Below, one piece after another: positions 62,873 through 64,000 of a stretch of 64,000 nt of DNA; the stretch's first letter is position 1; every line of letters starts with the position of its first letter. Location: contig WPIO01000006.1 in assembly GCA_009760855.2 (NCBI GenBank), positions 10,985,001 to 11,049,000 of the forward strand, in the 5' to 3' direction. Source of the DNA: Cristatella mucedo (taxonomy: Eukaryota; Bryozoa; Phylactolaemata; Cristatellidae). The notes beneath the pieces were generated by a model. The model was not told the DNA's origin, did no database searches, and saw nothing but the letters and a program-made list of their open reading frames with translations. Both the position numbers and the translations under genes were made by a program.

Positions 62873-64000
62873 GAGCCTGTTGAATCAGCAAACCATTTTA
62901 AATTTAGCAGGGTCGACAGGCCACAGACATAAAAGCCCACAGCTCCATGAACAGCTGCCACCTGACTCGGTAGACACGTCAAGATTACTCGAATCCATGA
63001 AAAGCCGGTTGGCATGCTGGCCAGCATATACTTAGGCACGACGAAGACTATGACTCTCAGCTAAGGCAATTAGTTGTGGCAGTTGAAGCACTCACGACCA
63101 GAGGCATATAAAGAATTAAGGAAACGAGTAGGTCAAACTACAATCATTCCCGAGAGAGAGGCGACTGGAAGGGCTGCAGAGATTGACGTATGACTGATAT
63201 GACCCCTGGATCGGTCGAACAGCTATTACGGCGTTGTTTGTTCATACAGCAATGTCAGATCTGCTACGGGCACAGTGCTCATATCAGGCTGTTCAACATA
63301 GTCACCAACGTATGTTTACATTTTAGTTAAATAAACATGCTTTCAGTTATCTTTTCCACCTAGAGTTTCTCTCTAATACCGAAATACTAAACCGTATACC
63401 CCAATACCTAAAGTCTAAATCCAAAAAAGACTCAAACCCAAAAATCAAAATCTAACCAGGAAATTACAAACCGTAGACCCCAATGCATACAATCATTAAA
63501 TACTAAACCCAAAATCCTATACCCTAAGCAAAAAAGACAACTAAGTACATACTACATACTTGAACCTGTTTGTTTTCATTGCCCAGGAACCTGCACGCTA
63601 CAACTAAGCAAAAACGCCCAGTTTGAATTGGATACACCTGCTGCTGCATTCATAGCCACCTGCATTCAACGCGTTGCATTTCGATCAGAGCAGCATTCGA
63701 TATCATTATAGTCTTACTAAATGCCACACCGTTGTAATCGCATTAACCAAAGGCGAAAGAAAAGCAACGAGCGAGAAAGTGACGTTAGAGGCAAGCAGCC
63801 AGTTCCTGCTCACATTGTGTTGGCGTTGCACTCACAATTAATCGTATGCACTTTTTCAATACCGACCCCCTCATGCCCCTCCCCTGCCCGCCTTTGGTAA
63901 GTGCTGGAGAATAAATGTTCATGGCTACAGGCATCGATCACAACTGCAAAAGACTTGCTGAACATGTGGACTATTCACAATGTGGAATCAAAACCATAGT
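62873..64000. other. Right end, nothing recognised
   Basis: No ORF with a known motif. 63360-63545 is strikingly G-poor on the plus strand with loose repeats of ctaaaccc/ataccc type. The missing ARB2A amino-terminal exons could lie here or beyond, but I did not find them. Confidence 0.35.

Overview
The window is animal (metazoan) nuclear DNA. It contains intron-split genes with GT-AG junctions, several families of non-LTR retrotransposons, tRNA-derived SINEs, DNA-transposon relics and long AG, TA and CA microsatellites. There are no bacterial operons, phage genes or CRISPR arrays. An invertebrate is likely, but nothing seen here fixes the phylum.

Two conserved host genes were recovered by joining exons on the minus strand. 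The first is a complete cullin-1 (CUL1) gene, start codon at 34101 and stop at 16737, in 18 coding exons. All junction phases agree and the product is 768 residues (human CUL1 is 776), with the neddylation lysine present. The second is the 3' part of an ARB2A/FAM172A-type gene (Arb2 alpha/beta-hydrolase-like domain): four exons between 60236 and 51339, with the amino-terminal exons missing or beyond the window. The two genes are in the same orientation, separated by about 17 kb of repeats. CUL1 is the scaffold of SCF ubiquitin ligases. ARB2A-type proteins act in the nucleus in chromatin and RNA control. Nothing suggests the two are functionally coupled.

Layout: 1-379 AG microsatellite; 380-8159 unrecognised DNA with LINE and SINE fragments and a promoter-like block near 7.1 kb; 8160-12217 two head-to-head LINE copies; 12.3-15.0 kb more LINE debris and a decayed repeat-family ORF; 16.7-34.1 kb CUL1 with repeat-filled introns; 34.1-37.4 kb small repeats; 37.4-42.0 kb a stack of nested LINEs with a LINE-derived minisatellite; 42.0-49.3 kb SINEs, a hAT MITE, an LTR-like segment and LINE fragments; 49.3-50.7 kb a LINE copy; 51.3-60.2 kb ARB2A, whose 7.3-kb intron holds a decayed LINE and three unexplained minus-strand ORFs; 60.5-62.9 kb long microsatellites around a dead Tc1-type transposon; 62.9-64.0 kb unrecognised.

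The LINEs fall into at least three related CR1/L2-like groups. F1 ends in (ATT)n. F2 ends in an ATACATT-type repeat. F3 is close to F1. SINE1 shares its 3' tail with F1, which is the classic sign of a SINE mobilised by a partner LINE. SINE2 has a different tail. The most unusual signals are short, nearly perfect inverted duplications (arms 10-21 bp, loops 1-6 nt) inside several TE copies, a LINE-SINE chimera at 32.1-32.4 kb, a minisatellite built from a LINE coding segment, and two distant copies of a TATA-plus-splice-donor block.
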